Source of the DNA: Sinohyriopsis cumingii
Taxonomy: Eukaryota > Mollusca > Bivalvia > Unionida > Unionidae
Assembly: GCA_028554795.2 (NCBI GenBank)
Contig: CM068826.1
Location: 106,733,602-106,797,601 of the forward strand
Length of the DNA stretch: 64,000 bases
Direction: 5' to 3'
This document shows, in pieces, positions 37,201 to 47,100 of this stretch; the first letter of the stretch is position 1, and each line of letters opens with the position of its first letter. The notes under the pieces were generated by a model. It was not told the origin of the DNA, searched no databases, and worked only from the letters and a program-made list of their open reading frames with translations. The translations under genes were made by a program, and so were the position numbers.

Positions 37201-40062
37201 ATGAGGACAACCCTATCTGTATAATGCTAATTGGGTATTTTGCATACATAACAAAGCTAATGGAAGAAAGGTAAAATCCTTAAAATACAAAGATTTTAAA
37301 AACATGTAAACCATACCTTTTTAAAAAGTCCAGGGCCTCTGATTGGAATACCATTGCTTCCCTGAGCAAAAAGGTTGCAGCCATTTTGTTCTTGTATGAT
37401 ATTTGAGGTAGCAGATCAGACCTATTATACATTCCAAAGCTTGCAGAGAGAGATAATAGTGTTACACCAATAATGGCAAAGATAAATTTATTTTCTCACA
37501 CACATTATATTGAACTTTATGAATAATAGTTTTAACACAAAGGAATGGTCAGAATGAAGCTCAGTAATTTCATTTCCGAAAGGTAAAACTTAAAATTTAA
37601 AATGCAGTTTTGTTTTAAAATAGTTTTTTATTGTATGTAGCAGCTTACATATTCCAAAGTCATGTTTAGCAAAATCTCTGGAATGTTGGGTTTTTTCTCC
37701 ATCCATCCATTTTTCAATCTATCCAATATACAGTCAAGTAATTTTTCATACATTCCACAAGATTGCTGAATTGCAAATAAACTGCCATTTATTTTCCATT
37801 ATGGCCTAGAGAACAAAAAGTTACCAATGTCATTTACATCATTGAAATCTCTAGAGCACCAGCTTTTTCTCTGTCTCTGTTTATTCTCTCCATCCATGGA
37901 TTCATAGAAGAATTACCAGGCAGGTCCTGAATGATTTACAGACATTCCACAAGATTGATGAATCTCAATTATATCCAGTACCAAATATGTTTTTCCATGT
38001 CAGTGTGCAGAGGATGAAGCTGCATTCACTGCAGAGGGAAGTGAAATGACATGCAACTTATTACAATTTTAGAACTCATTGTCATGCATCGTCATGCATA
38101 ATTGTCATTGTGATTACATGAGCAGCAAAGTTGGAATGGTTCATTGTCTTTCAGGGGAGGTAAAGAATAATAAGTGACTAAAAATGTCAGTGTACATCTA
38201 AATTGGCCAAAATATGATTACATGTTTTTCTTCATAAATATGATTTTGATTTAATTAAGACTATCAGTACCTTTCTAGCTGTTTGAAGAAATAATTGTGC
38301 AGTTTTACAAATCTACTGTGATCTTAGACATGACCCCTTTTGGAACTCTTCCAGTATTACTATACATTTGAAAATTGGTAGAATTATTTCCTTGTACAAG
38401 TAGATACATCTATTACATTTTTGGCATCCTTTTCATAATGCTGTATCAGTAATGATGGGAAGTCAGAAATAATGTTAACCAAATATTTCTAACAGTTTGT
38501 TCTTTATTTTCAGATGTTGTCTATGACAAGACCATTGTTCCTGCTCTAGTGTCTGTGTTGAGAAATTTACTAATGTTAGGTTCCAAGAAAAAAACTAATT
38601 CTATATGTGCATACATGGCATCAACTATCCGAAACGAGGACACAAGGGATCTTTTTCTGGCCACATTGTGTTAGTATCATTTTCTTGCTGCCATGCCTTT
38701 GGTACCAAATTAATGTCAATATTACTAAAAGATAATATGAGCTACTGTGGATTTTGATTGCATTGTCTGATTGACATATTTGTCACTTATGAATGGTGAC
38801 CAACAATGTTCTTCGCTGCTACCAGGTATGTGTCACTAGCAAGTGCAATCTTCCTATAACATATTTATAACATCACTGCCAAAGCTGTTTAAAACTATTA
38901 TCTTGTAAGTGTGTTTGCAAGCTTGCTTTATTTGTCTATAAGTGTCCAAAACCTTATTCTGTTTATGCAGGTTTGCATGTGAGAGAGAGCTTTTAAGACA
39001 CGCAGTGTCTGTAACATATTTAAAACTTGAATGTTTCTCAAGATAACAATCAATTCTCTTGTTTACACTCATGAAGTATACATCAGCCTAATCATGTAGG
39101 TGCCATTACTTAAATAAAATATTATTTGTCCTGCTTTGTTGGGTAATTAGTTGTCATCATCTAAAGTTACATGAAATTATCAGTCGCTGTTGGCTATTAC
39201 AATGGTAGGATGGAATATTCAGTCAAGAAAAGTTTATCTTTGGTCTAATCGTTACAGTAAAAGTGCTGCCAGATACACAGTGCTTTCATTTAGTCTGGTT
39301 TGCACTGGGTCTTACTTCTTGGATGACATCTTTGTGTGAAAATATCAGTGTACTATAACATTGATTTTTGTCTTATTATTTGCTAGTGCACCAGTGTAGG
39401 AATGTTTACATGGATATTGCAAATGATGTTTTATGATGAGTTTTCTGGTATAATCTATATTTGTTATGATTTTGAATAATTAATTCCTAATTTTGAATAA
39501 TTAATTCCTAATTTTGAATAATTAATTCCTAATTTTGAATAATTAATTCCTAATTTTGATGTCTTACATGGCCATATCTTCAAGCTGCCTGACTGGCACA
39601 CCATACTTGTGAAAAATATGTTGTTTCTACTCTGATCAGAAACAAATACTGGACATATGGTTTATCCATAAATTAAGGTAGCATCAACACAATATAATTT
39701 TCTTGCAGTATATCTCGAATGAGCTAGGGTGCCAGGCTTGTAAATATTTTGAACAGTGGTTGTTGAGTTCATCATCAAAAGTTTTTTTTTAAAAACAGAA
39801 ATTTGTCTAACTCTTGTTATTAAAGTTGGGTGATGGACTTGGCATAAGTGTGTGCATATCATGGAAGAATTAGGAGTATTCTACACCATTAATATGATTT
39901 TATTAAATGGTTACATATTGCATTTCCTTTCTAGCATCAGCAGACCTTACATATGAACTGTTGGAAACTTCTACAGAAGAAATATTCCATTATGACAGAA
40001 GTGTACCAATTGAGATTCTGAAAATCACCACGACAACACCATCTGGAGCCAGAGATAACTGA
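10116..40062 (+). CDS. EEF2KMT: EEF2KMT (FAM86) eEF2-lysine N-methyltransferase, eight coding exons
   Basis: Spliced gene with coding exons 10116-10220, 17083-17223, 17810-17920, 26083-26160, 29185-29240, 35202-35710, 38514-38669 and 39935-40062. Every intron is GT-AG and all phases fit, giving 1284 coding bases and 427 residues. Family knowledge: this cytosolic class I SAM-dependent enzyme (family 16) trimethylates a lysine of elongation factor 2. Seen here: an N-terminal FAM86 domain (about residues 1-160, including RYPPALSYRRAFMKKF and TISLQESVSMISCGTTGLTTW), SAM motif I VLELGSGLGLTG (166-177), FSDCH (191-195), FDW (310-312) and the DVVY form of the family's D-x-x-Y motif (334-337). The start is the only ATG in exon 1 matching the family N-terminus, and has A at -3 and G at +4. 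The product is about 100 residues longer than human, mostly from an acidic serine-rich stretch after residue 212. Family identity is secure; the exact first acceptor is slightly less so. Confidence 0.93.
11027..11135 (-). mobile_element. Partial SINE, family 1 (head only)
   Basis: Contains the family 1 tRNA-like head and the adjoining ttagtaccatttttataagt segment, but the rest of the body is missing. Loss of the 3' part is unusual for a retroposed copy and suggests a later deletion or a short subfamily. Confidence 0.7.
13555..13800 (+). mobile_element. tRNA-derived SINE, family 2
   Basis: Head ggggcctcgagtggccaagt, B-box region ggttcgagtct, and a conserved core (gtcggtggttctttctgggg). The tail reads ggcgttaaaccccacaacaa. 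A perfect 14-base target duplication aagaacacattttg flanks it (13541-13554, 13801-13814). It lies in EEF2KMT intron 1. Confidence 0.95.
15298..15547 (+). mobile_element. tRNA-derived SINE, family 2
   Basis: Same head, core and acaacaac tail as 13555-13800. Target duplication actaaggatgg at 15287-15297 and 15548-15558. In EEF2KMT intron 1. Confidence 0.94.
15805..16132 (-). mobile_element. tRNA-derived SINE, family 1
   Basis: Full-length relative of 7357-7667, flanked by a perfect 12-base duplication ttaataaccagc (15793-15804 and 16133-16144). The B box has decayed relative to the other copy. It lies in EEF2KMT intron 1, antisense. Confidence 0.88.
17083..17223 (+). CDS. EEF2KMT: EEF2KMT coding exon 2
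   Basis: Encodes residues 36-82, starting THSIEGSQ after ttttgcag and ending KKFIHI before gtaagc, phase 0 at both ends. The segment TVLSPICQRYPPALSYRRAF matches the TV-HPVC-KHPPSVKYARCF segment of human EEF2KMT. A second AG eight bases downstream would break phase with exon 1, so 17083 is preferred. Confidence 0.85.
17810..17920 (+). CDS. EEF2KMT: EEF2KMT coding exon 3
   Basis: Thirty-seven codons (residues 83-119) between ttttccag and gtaaga. HDEVYEAYTDLL corresponds to the LDELYEAL segment of vertebrate FAM86. It is followed by a short acidic run of four glutamates and two aspartates, then YKTYTL. Confidence 0.9.
18115..18890. repeat. Tandem ~145-base repeat, about five units
   Basis: Repeats of a unit with landmarks gaaaatcttgttatt, tatcaacatgggattttcac, agacatcttatgatgt and tggtcctaaatgaaaatg. 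The gaaaatc anchors fall near 18313, 18445, 18557, 18704 and 18847. The same unit recurs at 23560-24060, 42225-42530 and, inverted, 54285-54690. Confidence 0.85.
18895..19085 (-). mobile_element. Partial copy of TIR element, inverted
   Basis: Reverse complement matches the middle and right part of 23249-23527 (shared attgccctttgtctatnnat and cttttagtagggct segments). It directly adjoins the ~145-base repeats at 18115-18890. Confidence 0.65.
19355..19600 (-). mobile_element. tRNA-derived SINE, family 2 (antisense)
   Basis: Reverse-orientation copy beginning with the complement of the acaac tail and ending with the ggccctgagtggccaag head. Ten-base duplication cttactctgt at 19345-19354 and 19601-19610. 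In EEF2KMT intron 3. Confidence 0.94.
21665..21924 (+). mobile_element. tRNA-derived SINE, family 2, nested in DIRS fossil
   Basis: Complete copy with an expanded acaacaac tail and the duplication cttaaccaac (21654-21663, 21925-21934). It sits inside the reverse-transcriptase part of a DIRS-like fossil and is therefore younger than that element. Confidence 0.95.
22383..22592. repeat. 42-base minisatellite, five units
   Basis: Five nearly identical units with the core ccccaaataggttaccatct, starting at about 22385, 22427, 22467, 22509 and 22551 (spacing 42, 40, 42, 42). High identity points to recent expansion. Confidence 0.95.
23249..23527. mobile_element. MITE-like element with ~42-base terminal inverted repeats
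   Basis: Left end attatgtttctccaagaata and so on to cacattacat (23249-23290) is nearly the reverse complement of 23486-23527. Length is about 280 bases with no coding capacity. Related copies are at 18895-19085 and 41912-42155. An extra taatgtaatgtgattg lies just outside at 23228-23243. Confidence 0.75.
23560..24060. repeat. ~145-base repeat, three to four units
   Basis: Same unit as 18115-18890 (tggtcctaaatgaaaa, tatcaacatgggttttt landmarks), beginning about 30 bases after the TIR element 23249-23527. In EEF2KMT intron 3. Confidence 0.8.
24310..25515. repeat. ~32-base minisatellite, about 1 kb
   Basis: Irregular array of a unit like tcagtggtacaggtgatgac plus ttaatagtaatc, with many variants, in EEF2KMT intron 3. 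A SINE (24587-24829) splits it. Confidence 0.95.
24587..24829 (+). mobile_element. tRNA-derived SINE, family 2, nested in minisatellite
   Basis: Copy with a slightly shortened head, inserted within the 32-base minisatellite at 24310-25515. The flanking tcagtggtaca repeats (24576-24586, 24830-24840) may be a target duplication or two array units. Confidence 0.93.
26083..26160 (+). CDS. EEF2KMT: EEF2KMT coding exon 4
   Basis: Twenty-six codons (residues 120-145), PCGKTISLQESVSMIS then CGTTGLTTWQ, between tttatag and gttgga. This is the most conserved block of the N-terminal FAM86 domain; human has ISYGTTGLVTW at this place. Confidence 0.92.
26930..27090. repeat. Pyrimidine-rich (C/T) tract
   Basis: Runs of ttcctt, ttcatt and similar on the + strand, a simple-sequence stretch in EEF2KMT intron 4 that gives spurious Phe/Ser/Leu-rich frames. 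Confidence 0.85.
27113..27367 (+). mobile_element. tRNA-derived SINE, family 2
   Basis: Complete copy with the 12-base duplication actacttgatca at 27101-27112 and 27368-27379. In EEF2KMT intron 4, next to a pyrimidine-rich stretch (26915-27090). Confidence 0.95.
28070..28142. repeat. 18-base tandem repeat
   Basis: acatatataataattaac repeated about four times, in EEF2KMT intron 4. Confidence 0.9.
28660..28990. repeat. 23-base minisatellite
   Basis: About 14 units of caggtatgtgtgattaataa plus tc, with small indels and T/A variants, in EEF2KMT intron 4. Confidence 0.93.
29185..29240 (+). CDS. EEF2KMT: EEF2KMT coding exon 5
   Basis: Fifty-six bases after cactacag, ending before gtgact. It encodes AAQHLAEWVLQNNHLFQN and the first two bases of an arginine codon, matching human AALYLAEWAIENPAVFTNR. 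It leaves phase 2, which exon 6 completes. Confidence 0.92.
30241..30400. repeat. Short imperfect repeats
   Basis: Variants of a ccaggcctggaagt-containing unit of about 35-60 bases repeat three to four times (gacctggaagtcataaaact, gccagacctggaagc, gccaggcctggaagttg). In EEF2KMT intron 5. Confidence 0.6.
32500..32667 (-). pseudogene. Zinc-finger-like fragment, possibly from a DNA transposase
   Basis: On the - strand a short frame reads HAFCKICSKDIKVVV, then SIYDLAEHFRTKLHERNF, with a C-x2-C and H-x5-H pair as in BED-type or C2H2 fingers found at the start of some transposases. No transposase body is seen nearby. It lies antisense in EEF2KMT intron 5. The upstream part of the frame crosses a perfect hairpin (32627-32667). 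The identity is an inference. Confidence 0.4.
32627..32667. repeat. Perfect 16-bp hairpin
   Basis: tctacaatgccaggga and its exact reverse complement tccctggcattgtaga are separated by nine bases. It stands out in unique AT-rich sequence. Confidence 0.9.
33070..33575. repeat. ~24-base AT-rich minisatellite
   Basis: About 20 variants of atgatttatcttacgtgtat plus tat, with units of varying length, in EEF2KMT intron 5. Confidence 0.93.
35202..35710 (+). CDS. EEF2KMT: EEF2KMT coding exon 6: SAM-binding core with acidic insert
   Basis: Residues 164-333, starting after taatttcag and ending at GCA G before gttagt. It holds motif I (VLELGSGLGLTG), FSDCHPNVLYLLAQNI and KFDW. Between NLNH (209-212) and SIRLAKFDW (304-312) lie about 90 residues where the human protein has roughly 20. 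The extra sequence is rich in Ser, Asp, Glu and Leu (for example SLSDGDSDLFDDDVLKMLSS). The reading frame is open from 35125, but that upstream ATG lies within the intron. Confidence 0.95.
36224..36256. repeat. TATG/TG microsatellite
   Basis: catgcatgtatgtatgtatg followed by a TG run, in EEF2KMT intron 6. A similar tract lies at 37149-37176. Confidence 0.9.
38514..38669 (+). CDS. EEF2KMT: EEF2KMT coding exon 7
   Basis: The exon begins AT, completing GAT (Asp334), after ttattttcag. It encodes VVYDKTIVPALVSVL, then YMASTIRNEDTRDLFLATL, and leaves one base (T) before gttagt. Together with exon 6 it forms IIAADVVY, the counterpart of human VIAADVLY. Confidence 0.93.
39470..39560. repeat. 23-base tandem repeat
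   Basis: Four near-perfect units of ttttgaataattaattccta plus a, in EEF2KMT intron 7. Confidence 0.95.
39935..40062 (+). CDS. EEF2KMT: EEF2KMT terminal coding exon 8
   Basis: Starts after tttctag. The first two bases complete a TCA serine codon with the T left by exon 7, followed by 41 residues ending SGARDN and a TGA stop at 40060-40062. TYELLETSTEEIFHYDRSVP occupies the place of the C-terminal strands of vertebrate FAM86. A nearby alternative AG six bases downstream would keep frame and drop two residues. Confidence 0.9.
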
Positions 40063-40259
40063 TCAACAAATTATCTGAGTCCTTATTTGTTAAGAAGAGG
40101 ACAGATAAAGACATTAATTCTAATTCTAGTCATATAACATGAAAAATGATATTTTTATTTTCATATTTGGAAAGGCAGCATTACAGTGGGTTGCATGGGT
40201 CTGTCACTTTAATTTCATTGGTTTCTCTATTATGACCAGTAGGATTTTTTTGTATGCAT

Positions 40260-40335
40260 GTAGTTTTAATGCCAATATCAGCACATTATTGGCTATATCA
40301 TGCTGAGGAAATGAGAGTGAAGTGCTTTTCCCAGG
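40260..40335 (-). mobile_element. Fragment of the same decayed SINE core
   Basis: Similar to 47640-47705 (shared cacattattggct and gagtgaagtgctttt-like segments). It lies just after the EEF2KMT stop codon, so it probably contributes to the 3' untranslated region. Confidence 0.45.
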
Positions 40336-40564
40336 TTACACTGAGGCAGCCAATCCGACTGGTCCAATAGAAATTAATAGGATCTTTTTTTATACGGAAT
40401 TTCAAACATTTAACCTATTATTTCATGTTACAATGTATATGACATCATTGGGACAAAAGCAAAATATCCCAAGCATTTTACTGCAAGAATTTTTTGATAT
40501 ATAGTGTTATGTGATATAAAGAATATTACATTTGTGCTTATTCTGTATAAATTTCAAGACAAAA

Positions 40565-40717
40565 ATTAAAGTAAAATTCACTATAAATGAGATGAAGGTA
40601 GCTAAGAAAGCAGTCTGCCTGCAGTGATATCTTAAATGTATCAATTATGTGTAATATAACTTTTGTATGTGTCAGTTTTTAAGGTACTGTCTTGATTGAT
40701 AGTCCAGCTGCAATAAA
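40565..40717 (+). terminator. Candidate polyadenylation signals for EEF2KMT
   Basis: ATTAAA at 40565-40570 and AATAAA at 40712-40717 follow the stop codon by about 500 and 650 bases and precede the transposon at 40818. Either could end the transcript. An A-rich genome makes chance matches common. Confidence 0.35.
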
Positions 40718-40817
40718 AAAAACCTGATCTGCATCACAGGTCATTGTCTGCATTGTTTGTTTTACAGATTACTCTTAACAAATTTAATAGATCCAGATCT
40801 GCTAGTGCATCATAAAG

Positions 40818-41231
40818 CAGGGTTCATACAGCCTTTGAAGGTCTTTGACAGTTTGGGAAAAATGAGGTAGCATTTTCAAGGCCTTGAAAATTTGGGAAAA
40901 TCAAGCAGATTATCCTGAAGTCTTTAAAAGTCCTTAAAAATTGAAATAAACCCAAGCATTTTAATTTCTTTCCATAATCACAAATAAAATTGTCCAAAGT
41001 TGTTAGATTCGAATGTAGTCTAGTTTTCCTGGTTTCCTTCTTTTGATGACCCATTCAGTTTCATTTCATCATTAAACAATATTGTATTATTTTGCATTCG
41101 TCATTTTCTCATATAACATAACTTGTATACAAAATGTTAGCAAAAATAGGTCTTGGAAATCTACCTTTTTGGTCTTTGAAAATTTGGGAAAAGTCTTTGA
41201 ATTTATCATTCAGAATTCTGTATGAACCCTG
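40818..41231. mobile_element. Non-autonomous DNA transposon, cagggttcatacag ends
   Basis: Perfect 14-base terminal inverted repeats cagggttcatacag and ctgtatgaaccctg flank 386 bases. Further internal inverted similarity (ggtctttgacagtttgggaa against gtctttgaaaatttgggaaa-type segments) is seen. A five-base duplication taaag borders it (40813-40817, 41232-41236). There is no ORF. The superfamily is uncertain; hAT-like relatives with similar ends are known but use longer target duplications. Confidence 0.85.
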
Positions 41232-41911
41232 TAAAGTGGCAGATTTGGATCTGTGCAGTTTGCAGCTGGCCTCATCTAGTAAGCAAATATATACAGTCTG
41301 TGGGCATCCTTATTATTGTTTTTTTTTTTTTTTTATAACTTGGACCAAGTTTCATCAAGAAATATTTGAATATCTTCTCAAATACAGAATTTTCATTACT
41401 ATGCTTATATTAATGGCCCCTTTTCATAGTCCTTTTAAAAGTTGTCTCCCTGCTAAGAGTATGTTTACATTCATTGAATGCATTAAACTTGAAATGATGA
41501 TCCAGTTGGTTCATAAAGTCAGTTTTTTTCGTCTTAATAAATATGTTTGCTGACAGACTTGTGTTCTAGATAACAAGCTACATTTTACTCTACTTTTCTT
41601 GGCACAATATACTGTGAATTAATTACATTTTTTGGTACCAATTTTCATGGTTTTGTGAAAAATGCAATTTTTATCAGTACTTTACTTTAAGGGTAAGAGG
41701 ATTTCAATAATCATCATTTTGACATGATAGAGTGGTCATGGATCACATGAACATATGTTTGAAGCAGGATAATGAGTCATCATGCACATGATGAATCCAC
41801 TCTCTTTTTCTTAGAAGTATACTTTAGTTATAGGATACTCAGCATTCCATTCACCCTATTAATAATCTTCTAATGCTCATGTGATCAGGGAATTTAGTTT
41901 TAAGAAAAAGC

Positions 41912-42155
41912 AAATTTTCTTCTAAATTATACTCCAAGAATACTTACCTGATCACACTGTTTGAATGAACTTTCCAGCTGCCCTGCTATGTGAGCATGCT
42001 CTTAGGTAGTTTGCTGAGCTACCTTTCAGTGGCAATGAGGGGTAATTTTTGACTTCTATTAATGCTGGGGGGAGATGTATCAGTTTTATATCCCTAAATG
42101 TTAATGTGATTGGGTAAGTATTCTCTGAGAAACACAATTTAGTATTAAATTTTCT
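41912..42155. mobile_element. MITE-like element, same family as 23249-23527
   Basis: Ends tctaaattatactccaagaa with tacttacctgatcacac, and tgtgattgggtaagtattct with ctgagaaacacaatttag, form an inverted repeat around ~140 internal bases related to the other copies. No coding capacity. Confidence 0.72.
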
Positions 42156-42224
42156 TCCTCCTGAATAGTATGGCCATATTGATATTTAGAGATTCCGTTC
42201 TTGCAATATATTGTTATATCTATA

Positions 42225-42530
42225 TTAAAATCAGTTCTGATCTAACCGACATAAAATGACTGCCTTGATGGCCATCCTGAAAATCGTTACATGGCTACTT
42301 ATCCTTAAGTAAATGGTCATATTGACATGGTGTTTTATTAAAACAATAGAACAATGTTGAGCTGGTTCTAAATGAAAATTGTGCACATCTGACCTCCAAT
42401 ATGGCACCATAGTGGCCATTAATAAAATCTTGTATTTTACGTGAATGGTAGTATTTACATGTGGTTTTCACTGAAACACTTGAACAATAATCGGTTCTGA
42501 ATGTATATGATACATATCTGACAACAATCA
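42225..42530. repeat. ~145-base repeat, two units
   Basis: Two units of the same repeat as 18115-18890 (gatggccatcctgaaaatcg and tggccattaataaaatcttg anchors), starting about 70 bases after the TIR element 41912-42155. Confidence 0.75.
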
Positions 42531-43994
42531 TGTCTGCAGTTTAGTGAAGAAGTTTTGAAAACCAGATCTAATTGAACTTGGGGTCAAGTTAAATGTCATT
42601 GCTTGCATTTTTGTACTTCATTGAGCTGATGAAGAGTGAGTTGTACAAGTGAAAATTGACCAGACTTTGTATTAATTGTATTCTAATGAACAATTTACTA
42701 GCCTGCTCTATAACATTGATTCCGAGGTCAATATTCTTGATGTGGTGGGGGATAACTGTACAGGCTTGTGATCATGAATAACATAAACATGAAGGAATGG
42801 GTTTTTATCAACCCATTTTGTGGACATACCTGAGGAATACCTGAAATTATTGCACAGAAATATCTAGATTTAACTTAACTTAGCATGTGGGTATCTCTTG
42901 ACATTGAAATAAGTGATTTTCTATCCATATCAGGTTTAGGGTCAATGGCCATTACAAAGGATGTTTGTTCTGTAGTTTTTTGTGAATGTGTCAACTCGTG
43001 TTAAGGAAACAGTTTTGTTACCAAATTTGGTATGTTGGAGTTTCTCAAGAATATCAGGGATGGTTTCAGTACTCAGCAGTTCAAAAAATAACAGAACAGA
43101 AAAATCAGACTTTCTTTGAAGCCAGTAGATTGTCGGCTCCTTGGAGGAACTCTTGCTTGTGCAGTGAAATAATAACTAGCTTTTTGATTACTTGTAGTGT
43201 ATTTTTATTCTTTTTTTAAAATACATCTTTTGCATTTAATTCAGCTTAATTAAGGCCCTAGCAGGAGAACTGTGTTTAGGATATAAGTCCATTTAGCAAC
43301 ACTGCTTGCAGAGTACATATTTATCAGGGATTCTGCATTTCTAATGAAGTTCATAAGCTCATAATGACATAAGGAGATTGATCATCAGGAATCAGCTGTC
43401 TTATTTGGTGAAGCTGTATGCACCATGTGCTGGTTCTTTCCCCATTTCCACCGCAAAACTTGCCAGGAATCATCAGTTGTAAACCATATTTGACATATCT
43501 TGGATGAATTAAATTGTCAGTGTTCCAAGTCCTCATTTGTGTGGAGTTATGACCATTGATTGTCCTTTCATGCTAACCAGGAATTACTAACTTTGAAACT
43601 AACTTTTTATATGTTGACATACCATTGGATGAACCTGATCATTATATTACCTCTTCATTTATTAGTATAATAATTTTCTACAAAATATTTTCACCCAAAG
43701 TTAGGATTTCTGTCATGTGCAGTTTTATACTAATTAGAACTTGTAAAAGTTTGTCAGCATACTGTATCCTCATTTTGTGGAGTTATATCCCCCATTGTCC
43801 AGTTCATTGATCACGATAAATTTCTGTCATAATTGGATTAAAATCTAATTTAGCAAAAAAAAATTTTAATTGACAACTCTCACATAATACGAATTTTCAG
43901 TATACTGTCAGTATTTTGTCAAATTTAGGACCCAGATTTTCTGAAATGCCCAGTCACATACTTTCATTTCCAAACAGGATCTTTCACACAAGTA

Positions 43995-44173
43995 CAGTGC
44001 AACTTATCTTAAGCAACCACTGGTGGGATGGAACAATCTTAGCTGGCTATGGTAGATGCTTGTTGAGAATTACAATAAGTAGATCTAATGAATAAATAGA
44101 AGGGAAATTCAGACCTTCTGTAGATACAAGAGATTTTTGCCTTAAGAGGTAACCAGTATGGGAGGTTGCATTG
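43995..44173. mobile_element. Mariner-type MITE
   Basis: About 180 bases bounded by TA with ends cagtgcaacttatcttaagc and the roughly inverted ggttgcattg, plus inner inverted cttaag-g-aacca segments. Typical of small Tc1/mariner derivatives, but the repeats are imperfect. Confidence 0.5.
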
Positions 44174-47100
44174 TATATACTATTTGCAGAAATTAAAAAC
44201 ATCTATTCAACAAGAGAAAGAAAAGGTGGACTGTTTAAATGTTCAGTTTGGAAACAAGTTCTCCATCAACTGAATTATGCTAGGGATATGAGATATATAA
44301 TGCCTTTTTGGAATTAAAGTTAGGACAAGGGTTTTGGTTGAAAATTTGATAGAAAGAGGGTGGTCAAGTGTGATACCTATTAACAAACCAACATTCAGAT
44401 TAATTTTGAAGGCTAGCAATTGCAAATCTATAAGCTGGTATTACAAATTGCCTGATCTTAAACAGCATCATTATAGACCCTTCAATAAGCCCACTCAAAC
44501 ACCACTTTAGACTTGTGGGTCATAGCCTTAACTTGTTAAATATATGTCTTCCTGTTATGGTTGCAATATAAAATTTGGTCCCCAAATATTTTGAAATGTC
44601 TTTGTACTTCAAATTTGTTTACCAGTATATTTGACCTTTGTCCCTCAACTCTGCCAGGAACTGTAAGGAAAGGAGCCAAAAATAATGCCTCTCTGGAAAA
44701 TGGCAACCATGTGGCCAAGAAAACTACCATGTTTTATAAATTTCCACTATGTTTTAAGATACATGGTAATGCCAAGATAGATGGATAGACAGAGCGTATC
44801 AATAATCTCCACAACATTTATATTTGGGGATCACAATGTCCATATAAGCTACAGGTATTCCATAATGGACAAAGAAAGAAAGAAAAAATGAAAAATTGTG
44901 CTTCACTGAGATTTTTATTACTGGCTATCTTGTAATGTTATACATCAAGCTAATTATAGATAAAAATTGCACGAATATTAATGAGGGCAAACATCTCTGA
45001 TTTCACTGATACACTGTTATCTACACGTGATACATTTTATGTATACATATCTACTATATTAATGTGCCATGATGGATTAGTTGATTAATATAAAATTAAA
45101 ACCAGTATTGGTCCTTACAAATCTCTCATAGATGAAAAGGAATATAAACTTATGAATACATTAAATTGGTTCAGTAGGAATATTTTACTGTAGAAGGAAG
45201 GCCTTGTAAACACTTGATGTATATTCAAATTCTCCTGGAAATTAAAATGTAGTAATTGACAGAAAATGAAATCTTTAACAGATATACAATCTTGTATAAA
45301 CCCAATGTCATTTTTGAATGTAAAATGGTTGTGCTGATAATTTTATCTCGTGGTTAGAAAGAAATTTTGTTGAAAGTTAATAAAACTTGGATAATAAAGT
45401 AGAAAAATATCAGAATGAGAGCTAAGATGCATATTAGGCAAGTTTTTCAATAGATAATGTTGCTATCAAAAAAGATTCTCTTTGATGAAGTGTGATGCAC
45501 ACATTATGAGATTTTATTCCATCTGCAAAAAAACCCAACTTCATACACATCAACATCATGGGTCAAAGTCAACTGTTTAAATGATACAAAAACATCATGG
45601 TAAGTTGTGTGGCATTCTGCATGTGTTACGAATATCAGAATCTGGTGGTTGTAGTTGAGAGGAAGGAACTGGTGAAATCAAATTAAGAAATTCTGTTGTA
45701 ACTTTTCACACACTCTGATTCCAAGGAAATGGTGCTTTAAAAAATTGAAATAATATTTAAAATTCTAGTCCTGAATCAATGTTTTTTGTTTTGAGTCAGC
45801 TATGTCTGAGAATTTGTTATAGACATTTTTCACTTACCTTGACCTACATTGATGATACAACCAACAACCCATCTAAAGGAAAATTATCCAAGTCTGAACT
45901 GTTTCATCCTAAAGCTTTTAAATAGTTTGACATTCAAGGCAGATACACAGACAACGATCAAGAGGTTAATACTTATATATGTACTCATGAGGAGCAACCA
46001 ACTGCTGTGATTAGCTTCTGGTTGCTATATAAAAACAAAAATACAGAGAAAACCATTCTGGAAGAAGTTTGCCTTATTATCATTAAATCTGATGATGACA
46101 AATCAATCCACAGGTCTTCATCCTGAACCCAGTAAAACCGAGAAAAAAACACCTCAAGAAAAGTCAATACAATTTCTGCACCGTCCAAGAACACAAGTTG
46201 AAAAGAATTTTTAAAATGTCTATGACTTGAAGCATATTAAGATTAATAATGGGACCACCTATAAATGGTCTTCACAAGCATGTAGTAGTATTCATAAACT
46301 GGTAAACTGGTTTATGTACATGTGGAACTTGGCTATGCATAAGTGGTCTTTACTTGCAGGTGCTTGCAGTCTTACATTGACTTGATATGTATGTCAAGTG
46401 AAAACTAATATGTATGGTTCAAGCAAGAGTGAATTCATAGTCGAGGGTAAAAATACTCCACATTCTATGCAAAATGACATTATAATAATTACCATAATTC
46501 TTGTTTTATTTCATACCCTTCTCTTTTTTTGTACAGCTTATCCATAAGAATAATTATTTTTTCTGGTACTAAACCTAGAAGTTTGTTTTAGGACAAGAAA
46601 CAAAAAGTGTGTTTCCTATTGCAATAGTTTTCAAATTAAACTAGGCCAATCTGTTTTTTTTTGTTTTTTTTTTTTAAAACAGAAATAGTGCAAGGGTTGG
46701 CAATAAGAAGCGGGGATGGTTGGCCAACTGGAAATGCACACATTTTTAGTTTGCAATATTAATTACAACTGTAATCTAAAAACTGCAGATATAAAGCAAA
46801 TCATTACCAAAAATCTGCTCTGCACATCATAACATTTTAAATTTCTCTCCAAGACCTTTGGGTATTAAAAGGTACTTGCAATTTTCAATAGAATGAAAAA
46901 TTAAAATGAAATTACTACATGAACTTTTGCCAATGTATACATCCAGATTATCAGGTATCAATCTTTCCAGTGATATTAAAATAATACATACCAACATCCT
47001 TCATAAAAAGCTATACTTGCATGAAGTGTTTACAGACATTTATTCCATTTTGTAAATCCTAAGGCAAATCACAATTAGACAAGTCTATTATTATAAGCAA

